A stretch of 12,595 nucleotides of DNA. It comes from Auxenochlorella pyrenoidosa. Lineage: Eukaryota > Chlorophyta > Trebouxiophyceae > Chlorellales > Chlorellaceae. Numbering within the stretch: the stretch's first letter is position 1; each line of letters starts with the position of its first letter. Location: the NCBI GenBank assembly GCA_001430745.1, contig KQ481967.1, positions 65,088-77,682 on the forward strand. The letters are read 5' to 3'. The translations under genes were made by a program, and so were the position numbers. This document shows, piece after piece, positions 1-8,209 of the stretch. Under the pieces are notes generated by a model. That model had not been told where the DNA came from. It worked only from the letters and a program-made list of their open reading frames with translations, and did not search any database.

Positions 1-507
1 TGCCTGCGGGCGCATCCGAGAGGGGGGGGGGGGGGCAAGCAGCGGGCCTGAGGGGAGCCGAGCGGGCCGTGCACACCGGCTTGCCAGGGCTGCCAGAACA
101 GAAGTTTATGTTCACGACAGTTCTGGCATGTTCTGGCATATATACCCGGCTGGCCTGGGAGGCTGCAGCAGCAGCGCCGAGGGCAGGGGACGGTGCAGCC
201 CCACCATCCAGCCCAGGTATCCTGTTTGCACTCCCCCTCGTATGCGCCCTTCCGACCCCCTACCTGGCTCCGGCTCTGCAAAGACGCCCACCAGCACCAG
301 CAGGCGCAGCACCCGCCTCAGGTGCCCCTCCTTGGCCCCTACTGCCGCCGCCAGCTGAGCGGCAGGCAGCGGGCCTGCAGCCAGCGCGTCGGCGACGCCC
401 AGCCGGGCTGCCGCGTACACTGCCTGGCTCTGCATGAATGCGCCAGCCGTCGCCATCAGCTGCGCTGCTGGCACAAGCGGCGGCAGCTCAGAGGACGAGG
501 ATGCCAT
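1..507 (-). CDS. SAM-dependent O-methyltransferase, N-terminal exon (partial, runs off left edge)
   Basis: Exon 1 is 507..264 (about 81 aa). It encodes the dimerisation/winged-helix region found at the front of plant and bacterial O-methyltransferases: an ATAGAFMQSQAVYAAARLG helix, then VADALAAGPLPAAQLAAAVG, then a recognition-like helix HLRRVLRLLVLVGVFAEPEP. In the family this part forms the dimer and the back wall of the substrate pocket; the SAM-binding Rossmann domain lies outside the window. The ATG at 507 heads the conserved region and sits about 90 bp from a TATA box. The donor is CCAG|GTAGGG (GT at 263-262), phase 1. A CCCGCAG acceptor at 10..4, preceded by a C-run (G-run 22-35 on plus), suggests exon 2 starts at base 3, giving a 259-bp intron. 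The family is clear; the methyl acceptor (phenolic, indolic or other) cannot be told. It is divergent from the phytocyanin gene. Confidence 0.82.
91..138. repeat. TGCCAGAAC/GTTCTGGCA inverted plus tandem repeat
   Basis: TGCCAGAAC at 91-99 is the reverse complement of GTTCTGGCA at 120-128, and the latter recurs at 130-138. The two direct copies are 10 bp apart; the inverted copy could pair with either, forming a 9-bp stem with a 20- or 30-nt loop. The block lies inside the presumed first intron of the O-methyltransferase gene, next to a TATATA stretch at 138-143. It may be a pair of transcription-factor sites or an intronic hairpin. Confidence 0.6.
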
Positions 508-598
508 GAGGATGGGATGAACGCGGTGCGAAGGCGGAAAGGTGCGGCGGCGGATCGCCGGCCTACAGGGAGGAACAGAGCGCTCGCTGGCGCCAAGC

Positions 599-608
599 TT
601 ATATAAAG
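599..608 (-). promoter_or_regulatory. TATA box of the O-methyltransferase gene
   Basis: On the minus strand the bases read CTTTATATAA, a strong TATA element in otherwise GC-rich DNA. It lies about 92-101 bp upstream of the ATG at 507, which allows a transcription start near 570-575 and a 5' UTR of roughly 65 nt. The core is nearly symmetric (TTATATAA), so it could also work towards the plus strand, but no plus-strand start codon with a fitting gene follows at a typical distance. Confidence 0.55.
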
Positions 609-1363
609 ACTCGGCGATCGCAGTTCCCCGAGGCTAGGGCTCCGTACCGAGCTGCAGGAGGGCCAGAAGCAAGCGGGGTTTGCGTGTGGCCACTTGGTGG
701 GCCGATGGCAGGCTGCGCAACGGCCGGAACTGGTTGAACTGAGTGTCAAATACCAAGGATGGACAAGGAAGGTGCCTTGGTGGGGCCAGTTGGATGCGGC
801 GCAGAAGCGGCGGGAGGCTGACGTCGCCCTGAAGACAGCACCAAGTGCATGCTGCATTGAACAGGTGCAAATGCCTGTTGTTGTTGTTTGCTTGTTGGTG
901 TGAGCTGCACCATGTTGTCTAAGTCATGAACTGCTTCCCTGCTTCACTTCCTGCCTGGCTTCAGCATGCTTCTGCACACGTCCTGTGCGATGAGCTCGCA
1001 ACCGTACTGCCTGAATAACCTGGGATGCCTGGCTGCATTCGAAGTGGCGGGCTTTTCGACGGTTTGGTGTCATGGCGCGACTGTTTTCGCTATGATCTCG
1101 CATGTGTGTGCCTCACGGTGACCCGGCTGGAGAGCGGCATGTGTGCATCCACCAGGACCCACGCCCGGCCACGTGGGTAGTCTGCACCAGCAGAGACAAG
1201 GTGCCCGTGTCTTCTTTTCACTAGGGTGAACGGTTACAGGCCTGACGGCTCGCAGCTTCTGCATCTCAGCATCGTTCTGCCAACTGTAGTTCTGCCAGCA
1301 TCGCGGCGGCGGCGGCTGTGGCGGCAGCGGCAGCCGCAGTGAGGAGCCGAGCAGTTCCTGCAA
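609..1363. other. Intergenic/upstream region between divergent O-methyltransferase and phytocyanin genes
   Basis: No frame on either strand gives a recognisable protein here. The stretch is less GC-rich than the genes, with a short GTT repeat at about 877-888. It should hold the remaining upstream elements of the minus-strand methyltransferase, and the promoter and first non-coding exon of the plus-strand phytocyanin gene. That leader exon would end at 1363 in GCA-rich sequence just before GTAAGT. I see no convincing TATA box for the plus-strand gene. Confidence 0.5.
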
Positions 1364-1445
1364 GTAAGTAACATCACTGCAATGTGAATATTGGGTTCTT
1401 CCGACCTTTAGTCCATAGTCCTACCTAGGGGCAGGTCTCTTGCAG
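1364..1445 (+). other. Probable 5' UTR intron of the phytocyanin gene
   Basis: A strong donor (CAA|GTAAGTAAC at 1364) and a strong acceptor (CTCTTGCAG ending at 1445) frame an 82-bp AT-richer segment in the right direction, 35 bp before the upstream ATG at 1481. No in-frame coding exon is evident upstream, so the intron is placed in the leader. This is inferred from splice consensus only. Confidence 0.45.
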
Positions 1446-1573
1446 ATTCCTCCCGCCTACGCCGGCAGCTGGCATCAACCATGGCGGGACTGGCTGACAG
1501 CCCACAGGCCTCCGGGCTTTACCGGACTTCTCGTCCTTCAGGCTTTCTGCAACCCTGGACAGATCCTGCCGCC

Positions 1574-2499
1574 ATGGGACCCGCTGTGCGATCCTCTCTG
1601 GCGCTGCTGTTGGCGGCCCTGTTCGTGGGGGTGCAAGCGGCGCCCAAGACAGGTTCGCATGGCTCTGATCTCGCTCATGTGCCTTGAAGAAGCGTGGAAC
1701 AGCGCAGAGGAAGGCAGTGTGCTCGGCAGGTTACTCTCGAGCTCCCGGCCACACGTCGCACAGTGCCGCGTCCCTCGCACCCGCGTCGCCGCCACCCTTA
1801 CTTGTTCTGCAGTCACTGTCAACTGGGTGCTGCCCCTGGCCAAGACCAACTATGCCCTGTGCTCTGGAGATACTCTCAAGATCAAATGGAGCGGCCCAAC
1901 GCACAACCTGTGAGACGTGGTGCTCGGCGGGGAGCGGCGATGTTGGCTCTTGAGTCTTGCGCGCTGCACGCATGAGCGGCGCGCTACGCCTAGAACGTGG
2001 AAGTGGCGGGGCAAAGTGTGCCACCTGGCACATGACCGTGCTGCTGCAATGCGCGCCATGTGCCGTGCGCCTGCCACCGCTCTCCTGCCGCAGGTGGAGC
2101 ATGGCCAGCAGCTCCTGCACTGCGAAGAAGGGGCTGCTGCTGGGCGACCGCAGCAGCGGCACCTGGTCCAAGGTGCTGACCACCGGGACCTACTTCTACG
2201 CCTGCCAGTTTGCCTCCCACTGCCAGACCGGTGAGGTGGTGCAGAGGAAAGCACAGGCAGGCCGTGGCGGACGCCGGAGCCGCACATTTTTGCCCAGAAG
2301 CCTTGCAAGCTGCTTGTGCGGCAGGGAAGCGCTGTCGACAGGGGTTGCACAGGGGCTTGCAGCCTGGCAGGTCGAACAGGCTTTGTGGGCATGCCACTGC
2401 GCGACAGCGGCGTGTAAAATTCCTTGCCCATCGTCGTTTCCCTCCCATCCTGCAGCCAACATGAAAATCAAGGTCACAGTCACCGCGTGCCGAGGTTAG
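1574..2499 (+). CDS. Secreted phytocyanin-like blue copper protein (cupredoxin)
   Basis: Four exons join in phase: 1574-1652, 1813-1909, 2094-2230 and 2456-2499, giving 118 aa. Residues 1-22 form a signal peptide (SSLALLLAALFVGVQA). The mature part is one cupredoxin domain: VTVNW (27-31), NYALCSGDTLKIKW (39-52), THNLWSM with copper ligand His57, Cys67, then GTYFYACQFASHC with ligands Cys96 and His101, and a last strand MKIKVTV. Cys67-Cys102 matches the usual phytocyanin disulfide. The family carries electrons or binds small molecules outside the cell. The axial ligand is odd: His101+5 is Asn106 and Met is one residue later. There is no Pro-rich stalk or GPI tail. The start at 1574 has an ideal context (GCCGCCATGG) and begins the signal peptide; an in-frame ATG at 1481 would add 31 residues. 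Intron 3 is 225 bp, stop-free and a multiple of three. Confidence 0.85.
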
Positions 2500-2624
2500 C
2501 ACCCGGGCTGCTGACATTTCTGGTTTGAGCTCGAGCCCACCCTACATGCTGGCAGCAGACTCCCCCGCGATGCAAAGCTTAATGAAGTGCCTTTGTTGGA
2601 GGCTTGATTGGGGCTTCACTGTCG

Positions 2625-2629
2625 TGTAA
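2625..2629 (+). terminator. TGTAA polyadenylation signal of the phytocyanin gene
   Basis: TGTAA is the usual polyadenylation signal of green algal nuclear genes. This copy is 126 nt after the stop codon and is the first plus-strand copy after it. A small perfect hairpin (TCCACA at 2634-2639, loop GTG, TGTGGA at 2643-2648) follows at the expected cleavage zone. Another TGTAA at 2413-2417 lies inside intron 3. Confidence 0.6.
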
Positions 2630-2649
2630 ACAATCCACAGTGTGTGGAC

Positions 2650-3069
2650 TAGCATGCGGAGGCTGGACAACGGCAGCAGCGGCATGGCATGCCGAGTGGG
2701 ACCTGGCTGCCGGCGTCATACTGGCCAATTTGGGTTGTGGTGGAGCAGCCTGTGGATCATGGAGGGTGGCCCCAACTCCCCAAATCTCCAAGCGCAACTA
2801 CGTGTATACATCCTCTCACCCTATGGACCACAGCTGGGCCAGTGAGCAGGCTGGTGCTGTTGGGGAAAGCGGCAGGAGCGGGCAGTCGCAAACAGCACGC
2901 CCAGTGACTTATCTTGCTGCCCCTGCAGACCATTCTGGCTAGGCCTGAGATGTGCAGCTTGCATTTACCTTGAGGACGGCAGTGGAACAAAAAAGGCATG
3001 CAAACGTGAATGCCGCCTGATGGTCAGCCGGCAGCGGCCTGAGCTGCCCATCCTTGCCAGCAGGGCTGG
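2650..3069. other. Tail-to-tail intergenic region between phytocyanin and BBE-like oxidase genes
   Basis: This stretch holds no reading frame I recognise. It follows the phytocyanin polyadenylation signal and should contain the 3' UTR of the minus-strand oxidase, whose stop is at 3072-3070. I could not find a minus-strand TGTAA (TTACA on plus) here, so the oxidase may use a variant signal. Confidence 0.4.
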
Positions 3070-6000
3070 CTAGCGCCCTGCACTGGCCCGCGGGATGGCC
3101 AGCGGGTTGGTGCTGAGAAAGCCCGAGGGGTCCCACTGGCTCTTCACCTGCAGCAGACTTCAGAGGCTGTCCATCAGGCCGACGAAGCAACGGCACAGCC
3201 AGGATGCAAACCAGGTTTGGCGGGCACAACATGCGGCACCCTGCGAGGGCAAGGGCTGCCGCCCCAGGCCTGCGCCAGCTGCCCTGCCCCCGCCCAGCCC
3301 TCACCCGCTCCAGCCAGCCCAGGTTGGGGCCGTAGTAGGAGCGCAGCGGGTCGGCAGAGGCGCCATTGTCAATGTACCCCAGGTATGCGGGCTGCTAGGC
3401 ACAGGCAGGGCGTGGGTGGAACAAGCGGGGTGGAGCCTGCCGGCAAGATGCACACAAGCAGCATTCCCCGGCAGTGGACTGCATCTTTGAGGGCAGCAGG
3501 GAACGAACGGTTGGTCCCGGCCAGCACGCAGCCCCGCAGGCAGCACGCTGCAAGGGGCTGAGCAAGCGGCGGCGCTCACCTGGCCCGGCAGCAGCGGCGC
3601 CACCACCTTTTGCACCGCCTGCACCGCCCTGTCCAGCAGCGGGATATCAGACGCCTTGTCTGTCCGGCGGGCAGCCTGCGGGGGAGCGGGCAGGGCCAAC
3701 TGGGTGGAAAGTTGGGAGGGTGTAGACCGCACCAACAGCGGGACGATGCACGGTGAGGCAGGACCCATGGCAGCGGCAAGAACGCAGCTGGCCCCACCAG
3801 CCCTTCCAGAGCCGGCCAGTTGTCAGCATCTGGCAGCAGGAACGGCAGCGGTACACAGCGTGCCTTCAGGCGGTACATCGCGCCGCGCCAAGGGAAGGCG
3901 GTGTCGTTGCTGCCCGGCCTGTGCACCGCCGACTGAGAGCAGGTGAAAGGGGGGCACGGCAGCCAGGACGGCAGCGGTGTCGGGTGCCTGCTGTACGTTT
4001 GAGGAATGCTGCAAAGGGCCGCAGCTGCTGCGCCCCCGCCCCCGCACACAGCATGCCCCCCCACAAGCTGTCGGAGCACTCGAGCGAGTGCTGCCATACA
4101 CAGCACCTGCCTGCTGGCTGCATTCTCAGCTCAGTGCCTGCTTGCCGGCCCCGCAACCCGAGCCCTCAGTCCGTTTGCTGGGTGGCTCACCCGCAGCGCT
4201 ATCGCGTCCAGCGTCACAGACGCGCCCGCCGCGTCGACCGCGCTGAAAATGGCAGCAAACGCCTTGCGCGGCAGCGGCTTGCCGACAAACCAGCTCTTCT
4301 CGGCAAAGTAGTCGCGGCGGGACAGGGCGTATGCCGAGTCCAGCAGGCCCTGCACCGTCTTGTTGGGCGCCTTGCTGCCCGCCGCCTCCACCATCAGCTG
4401 CGGCCAGGCCAGCGGGTTGGGGGGCGCACGGCGCAGCTGGTCCCGGCAGCACTCCTGGCGCATGCAGCACCTTGAGGGACCCGGAAGGGCCGGTAGGCTT
4501 GGAATCTGGATGCTGGGGGTGCATGCGGGCCGCCCTGGGTGCGTGCCTCCCCTGCCCCCCACCTGGATCCACGGCAGCTCCTTCACGCTGCCCCGCGGCA
4601 GGCTGCCCCCGGGCAGCCAGGGCGGGTTGAGCACGCCCAGCCGGCGGAGCTCATTGGTCAGAGCCAGCGAGGTGCTGCAAGCGGGGGGGTACGGAGGAGC
4701 TTTGAGCCGCCGAGCGGCGCCCAATCCCTGGCTGCAGCACTGGGTTCCTGCAGGTGCGCGCGAGCAGAGGCGCGCAGGCCGGGCGGGCGGTGTGGGGGCG
4801 GCCGGGCTGCCCTGGCGTGATGCCTTAGCGGCACCATCACGGGCCCGCCACGCCGCTGCCTGGCTCACCCCGCCATGGCAAACAGGACGCTCACGCGGCC
4901 CCCCGACCGCAGGTTGACCTCGCTGTGCAGTGAGGGGCTGGCGGCGGAGAGGAACTTGGACTGCCAATGCAGCAGAAAGTCCAGGCCGTGCTGGGAGCCT
5001 GCGGGTGGTGTAGTGGTGGTGGTGGTGGGGTGTGTGGGGGGTGGGGTGGGAGGGGGGGGGGGCAGCCGGGCACACACAAACGTTGCAGCAAGCTGTCTGG
5101 CCACCCGGCAGGCGGCTTTCTGCTCGACGTCCTCACCAACCATTACCCGCATCACCCAACCTTGGTGCATGCACAGCAGGGCGAGGCGGCTGCTGTACTT
5201 GCAGGCTGCCCCGAGGGGGCGGGCACCGCACCTATTTGCACAGCGGCCAGGGCGTAGGTCTTGGGCACCCTGTGCAGCTTCAGCAGGAAGCGCGTGGCGA
5301 TGCCTGCGGGAGCGCTGGCTGGGGGGAGCATGGCCAGCGTATTCAGAGGCCACCACATGCGGCGTGCTGTGTGCCACGCCACTCCGCCCGTGTGCGCTGT
5401 GGCCTGCAGCCCGACCCCGCACCAAAATTGCCGCCTCCACCGCCGCACGAGGCGGCAAACAGCTCTGGGTTCTGGCTCCGGGTGGCCGTCACCACCTGGA
5501 TGCCAGGGGGGGGCCTGAAAGGAGGGGGTCATGCCCACACAGAAAGAGCGAGAGTCTGTGATGCACAGCGCGGCGGGGGCCCCTGTAAAGCGGGTAAGTG
5601 GTCGCTGCTTGCAGCTGTGGCCAGCTGCTGTATGCAGGTGCACGCGCGTCGGCGGGGCCACGGGAGCACTGCCCAGGACCTGGGCCTGCGGCCTCACCCG
5701 CCCCTCCGCCGTCACCATCTCCAGCAAGAGCATAGAGTCGCAGGACAGCCCAAACTGGGGGGAGAGGTAGCTGAAACCCCCCGCTGCAGGGGGCGGGGAG
5801 CGGAATGCATGGATGCTGCCGGGCGCTGCTGGCTGCAGGCAGCGCTGCAGCAAGCGGGTGGCGGGGGCATGACCAGCCGTTGCTTGCAACGTGAGCTGAG
5901 GTGCGAGGGGTTGCGCAGTTGCAGCCCCAGCGTGCCCCTCTGCTCACCCAGGATGTGCCCCGCCACGCCCACGTTTGGGCAGGTGCCCGCCACCAGTGCG

Positions 6001-7028
6001 TAGCCCTCCCCCGCCTGCCGCCACGTCTCGTAGTATGCCCGGCCGAGCAGCGCGCCGGCCTGCGCGAGGCAGAAGGTTGCCAATGGTCCATGCTCTCGCC
6101 GTGTGGCTACCCTGCCCCCCCTCCGTACCCCACTCCCCCAACCCCCATCTGCCCAAGCCCCTCCTCCTGGGCCCTCAAACCCCCCGATGCTGCCCAGTGT
6201 GCCTCACCTCCACCGCCACCGTCACCCGGTTGGGGGCCACCACCACCCCGCCCATCTCTGTCAGGTCGACCGTCACAGTGCCCGCCCGCACAGAGTAGCC
6301 CAGGAAGCTGCCGCCGCCCGACCTGCGGCACGCACACAGGCCGGGGGCAGCCTGGGCAGCGTCAGGGGAGCCTGGGTAGGCGACAAGCTTGCTCAGGGGC
6401 GGCGGCGACGGGGCTGGCAGGCTGGAATGAAGGCGGGCGGGCTTGCCGGCCAGGCAGCAGCGCAACCTGCAGCGCCACCTGCCTGCCAGCGATGCCCTGC
6501 TGCGCCCCCAGCTTGGTCCGCCCTCCCACCTGGCAGTGACCTTGACACCAGCCTGCCGAGCACATAGGACCGACGCGGCCACCTGCTGGGCCGAGCGGGG
6601 AAAGATCACCGCCAGCGGGACCTGGCTGCTGTGCAGCTTGGCCCAGAGCCGGTCGCTGGAGGCTGCCCGCAGCGCAGCCGGGTTGGATGCATCGACAAGT
6701 CTGCACCCAATGCCGGCCAGGCAGCTGCGCAGGGCGGCGCTTAGCCGCGGAGCACCCGCCGCCCTCGCCGCCTCGGCGCCGACGAGCGACTGAGTGAGAC
6801 GCGGCAGCTGCTCCCCCTGAAGCCCACCGAGCGCAGGCGTCAGAATCCAAGCTGCCACTGCTTGCAGACAAGGCAGGGGTGCGGCAGTTTGTAAAAGTTG
6901 GAGTACACCCCGCAGGCCGTGGCGTGCGGGCACACGGCGGCGGCAGGGGGTGCGCGTCGCACTGGCCTGTCGCACGACTCTGCGCTGCGCTCACCTATCA
7001 CGATCAGCGTTGGTGCCTTGGCCTGCAT
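3070..7028 (-). CDS. Berberine bridge enzyme-like FAD-linked oxidase (secreted), 14 exons
   Basis: Exons (descending): 7028-6995, 6857-6530, 6322-6208, 6059-5948, 5783-5698, 5495-5423, 5303-5232, 4998-4869, 4674-4563, 4397-4191, 3932-3855, 3675-3580, 3391-3305, 3147-3070. They total 1608 nt (535 aa, normal for the family), all with GT-AG borders and matching phases. Order: signal peptide MQAKAPTLIVIVAAWILTPA; FAD-binding PCMH-type domain with PLAVIFPRSAQQVAASVLCA, RSGGGSFLGYS (121-131), GTCPNVGVAGH (184-194, Cys186) and CGGGGGNFG (242-250); substrate domain; TAFPWRG (434-440); C-terminal AYLGYID, YYGPNLGWLERV, KSQWDP. The family oxidises alcohols, sugars or alkaloids and passes electrons to O2 or an acceptor. 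The flavin-linking His is Gly125, while the Cys linkage residue is kept. The PHR motif is PWR, and I see no clear counterpart of the catalytic Glu of plant BBE. The substrate is unknown. The exon 10 start and exon 11 end are least certain. It is head-to-head with the 8210 gene. Confidence 0.88.
5022..5062 (+). repeat. G-rich tract in intron 7 of the oxidase gene
   Basis: Runs of G separated by single T or A bases, ending in a G10-12 run, fill the part of the intron just upstream (on minus) of the exon 8 acceptor at 4999. On the transcript this is a long polypyrimidine tract; on the plus strand it has G-quadruplex potential. The run length may be unreliable in assembly. Confidence 0.6.
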
Positions 7029-8021
7029 GGCTGCAGCTGCCAAGAGCCACCGGTTCTTGGGCGGGCAAACTGCACCGCCTGCCCAGGCGCGTTTCTGGAC
7101 ACGCAGCGCAATGTGATCCGTTCCAACCTTCGCCTGGAGTATTTACCCAAGCAGCAAGGCGCCTGCAGCTGATACTTGCCCCTCTGCTCCCCTTGCTGGC
7201 AGGAGGCTCGAGACAGAATCAGCTGGACAACATGCTCAGAGGTTCAGTGGAGGCAGCAGAAATGACGGACAACATCCCTGACAGGGCCCTGCAGGGGTGG
7301 CAATCTGCAGATGCTCAAGATACTGCACTTTCTGGGCGTGGACTTCTGGTGGACAGCCGCCGTCCGCAAAAGCAAATAATGCATGTGCGTCTTCCAAAAT
7401 CAGGGACAATGCCTTGTGAAGTGCGGTCAGGCATCCATCCCGTCAGTGGATGTGCAGTGCGCAATGTGCAGTGCAAGGAGACGGAGCTGGGAGGTGCCTA
7501 TGCATTCAAGTTATTTAGCATCTTCAGATCATCTGAGGCATGTCCTTCTTCGTCCCCCTGGGCACAGCAAACGTGTGAAGATGCAGTTGGCTCTGCTGTT
7601 TTGCATCTTGCTAGAGCCAACATGCTGGTCTAAGTGTTGCGCAGGGAGACCTAGCTGAACGCCTCACGCTGGCAGGCAGAGAGCAGGCTGGGGCAGGTGG
7701 GCTGCTGGAGCATGCTGAGCAGCTGTTTCCTGCTGCAGTGTGCAGGATTTTTTTTGCCGCGATCGACGGTCAGTGATGGCATGATTTTAAAAAAGGCGAC
7801 GGACCTCTCGTGGTGGGGGCTGCAGGATTGGACAGGGTTTCTGTCACTGATGGTGCGAGGTTGTCTGGTGGCCAGACATTCTTCTCTGCAGCTCGGCGTT
7901 CCAGCGTTGGCAAGCTGGCATGGAGTTGATAGATAGCTGGGCATGGTATTGCCAAGTGAACATGCATGCAGGAGCGGGACGCAACCTCCACTACCAGCTG
8001 CTGCGCGCACCGGCACCACCA

Positions 8022-8048
8022 CCACTCTTGCAATCGCCACTCTTGCAA
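8022..8048. repeat. Two 12-bp direct repeats CCACTCTTGCAA
   Basis: Identical copies at 8022-8033 and 8037-8048 (15-bp period) sit about 160-190 bp upstream of the start codon at 8210. Placement suggests paired promoter elements, but they could be chance or part of an unrecognised upstream exon. Confidence 0.45.
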
Positions 8049-8130
8049 CGCCGCCAAGTGCGCGGACCAGCGCTACGCCTTGTACCGGTCTGGCGATCTG
8101 AGACCGAGAGTCAGTCAGTCAGGCAGGGGC

Positions 8131-8193
8131 ATGGAGCGACTGCCCGCAGCAGGGCAGCTTCAGGGGGAAGAGCGCGCCTGCTCGGCCAATTGA
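8131..8193 (+). promoter_or_regulatory. Possible upstream ORF in the leader of the 8210 gene
   Basis: An ATG with a purine-free but G-following context (GGGGCATGGAG) opens a 20-codon frame that ends in TGA at 8191-8193, 16 bases before the main ATG at 8210 and in another frame. If transcription starts upstream of 8131 this would limit translation of the main frame. Nothing else supports it. Confidence 0.25.
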
Positions 8194-8209
8194 ACTTGCT
8201 TTCTGCAAC

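Larger units (their letters stand above)
7029..8209. other. Head-to-head upstream region between the oxidase and the 8210 gene
   Basis: About 1.18 kb separates the two divergent start codons. I recognise no protein in any frame. The middle (about 7370-7960) is the least GC-rich part of the window and carries T8 at 7748-7755 and TTTTAAAAAA near 7785. Small repeats are ATGTGCAGTGC at 7450-7460 and 7464-7474, the palindrome TGTCTGG-TGG-CCAGACA at 7862-7878, and CCACTCTTGCAA at 8022-8033 and 8037-8048. A CCAAT sequence lies at 8186-8190. A bidirectional promoter is likely; an unrecognised small gene or non-coding RNA cannot be excluded. Confidence 0.5.

Noticed and set aside
1070..1363. A 97-codon minus-strand frame in the intergenic region.
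   Set aside because: No recognisable features, arbitrary composition, and it overlaps the likely leader of the phytocyanin gene.
3770..3854. Extending oxidase exon 11 through DADNWPALEGL to a later in-phase GT.
   Set aside because: The distance from the FPWR motif to AYLGYID would be about 15 residues too long for the family; the donor TGT|GTACCG gives the right spacing, although it is a weak donor.
4398..4453. A longer exon 10 of the oxidase using the acceptor CGCCAG before GAGTGCTGC, still in phase.
   Set aside because: It would add 18 residues (ECCRDQLRR...) not expected between PWIQ and the following helix; the CCGCAG acceptor with a pyrimidine-rich tract gives the family spacing. It remains possible as an alternative.
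4875..6003. Long plus-strand frames of 228 and 323 codons across the oxidase locus.
   Set aside because: They are Gly/Arg/Cys-rich shadows antisense to well-supported oxidase exons and introns.
7651..8040. A 129-codon minus-strand frame between the divergent genes.
   Set aside because: No domain, signal peptide or splice context supports it; it lies in the least GC-rich promoter-like region.
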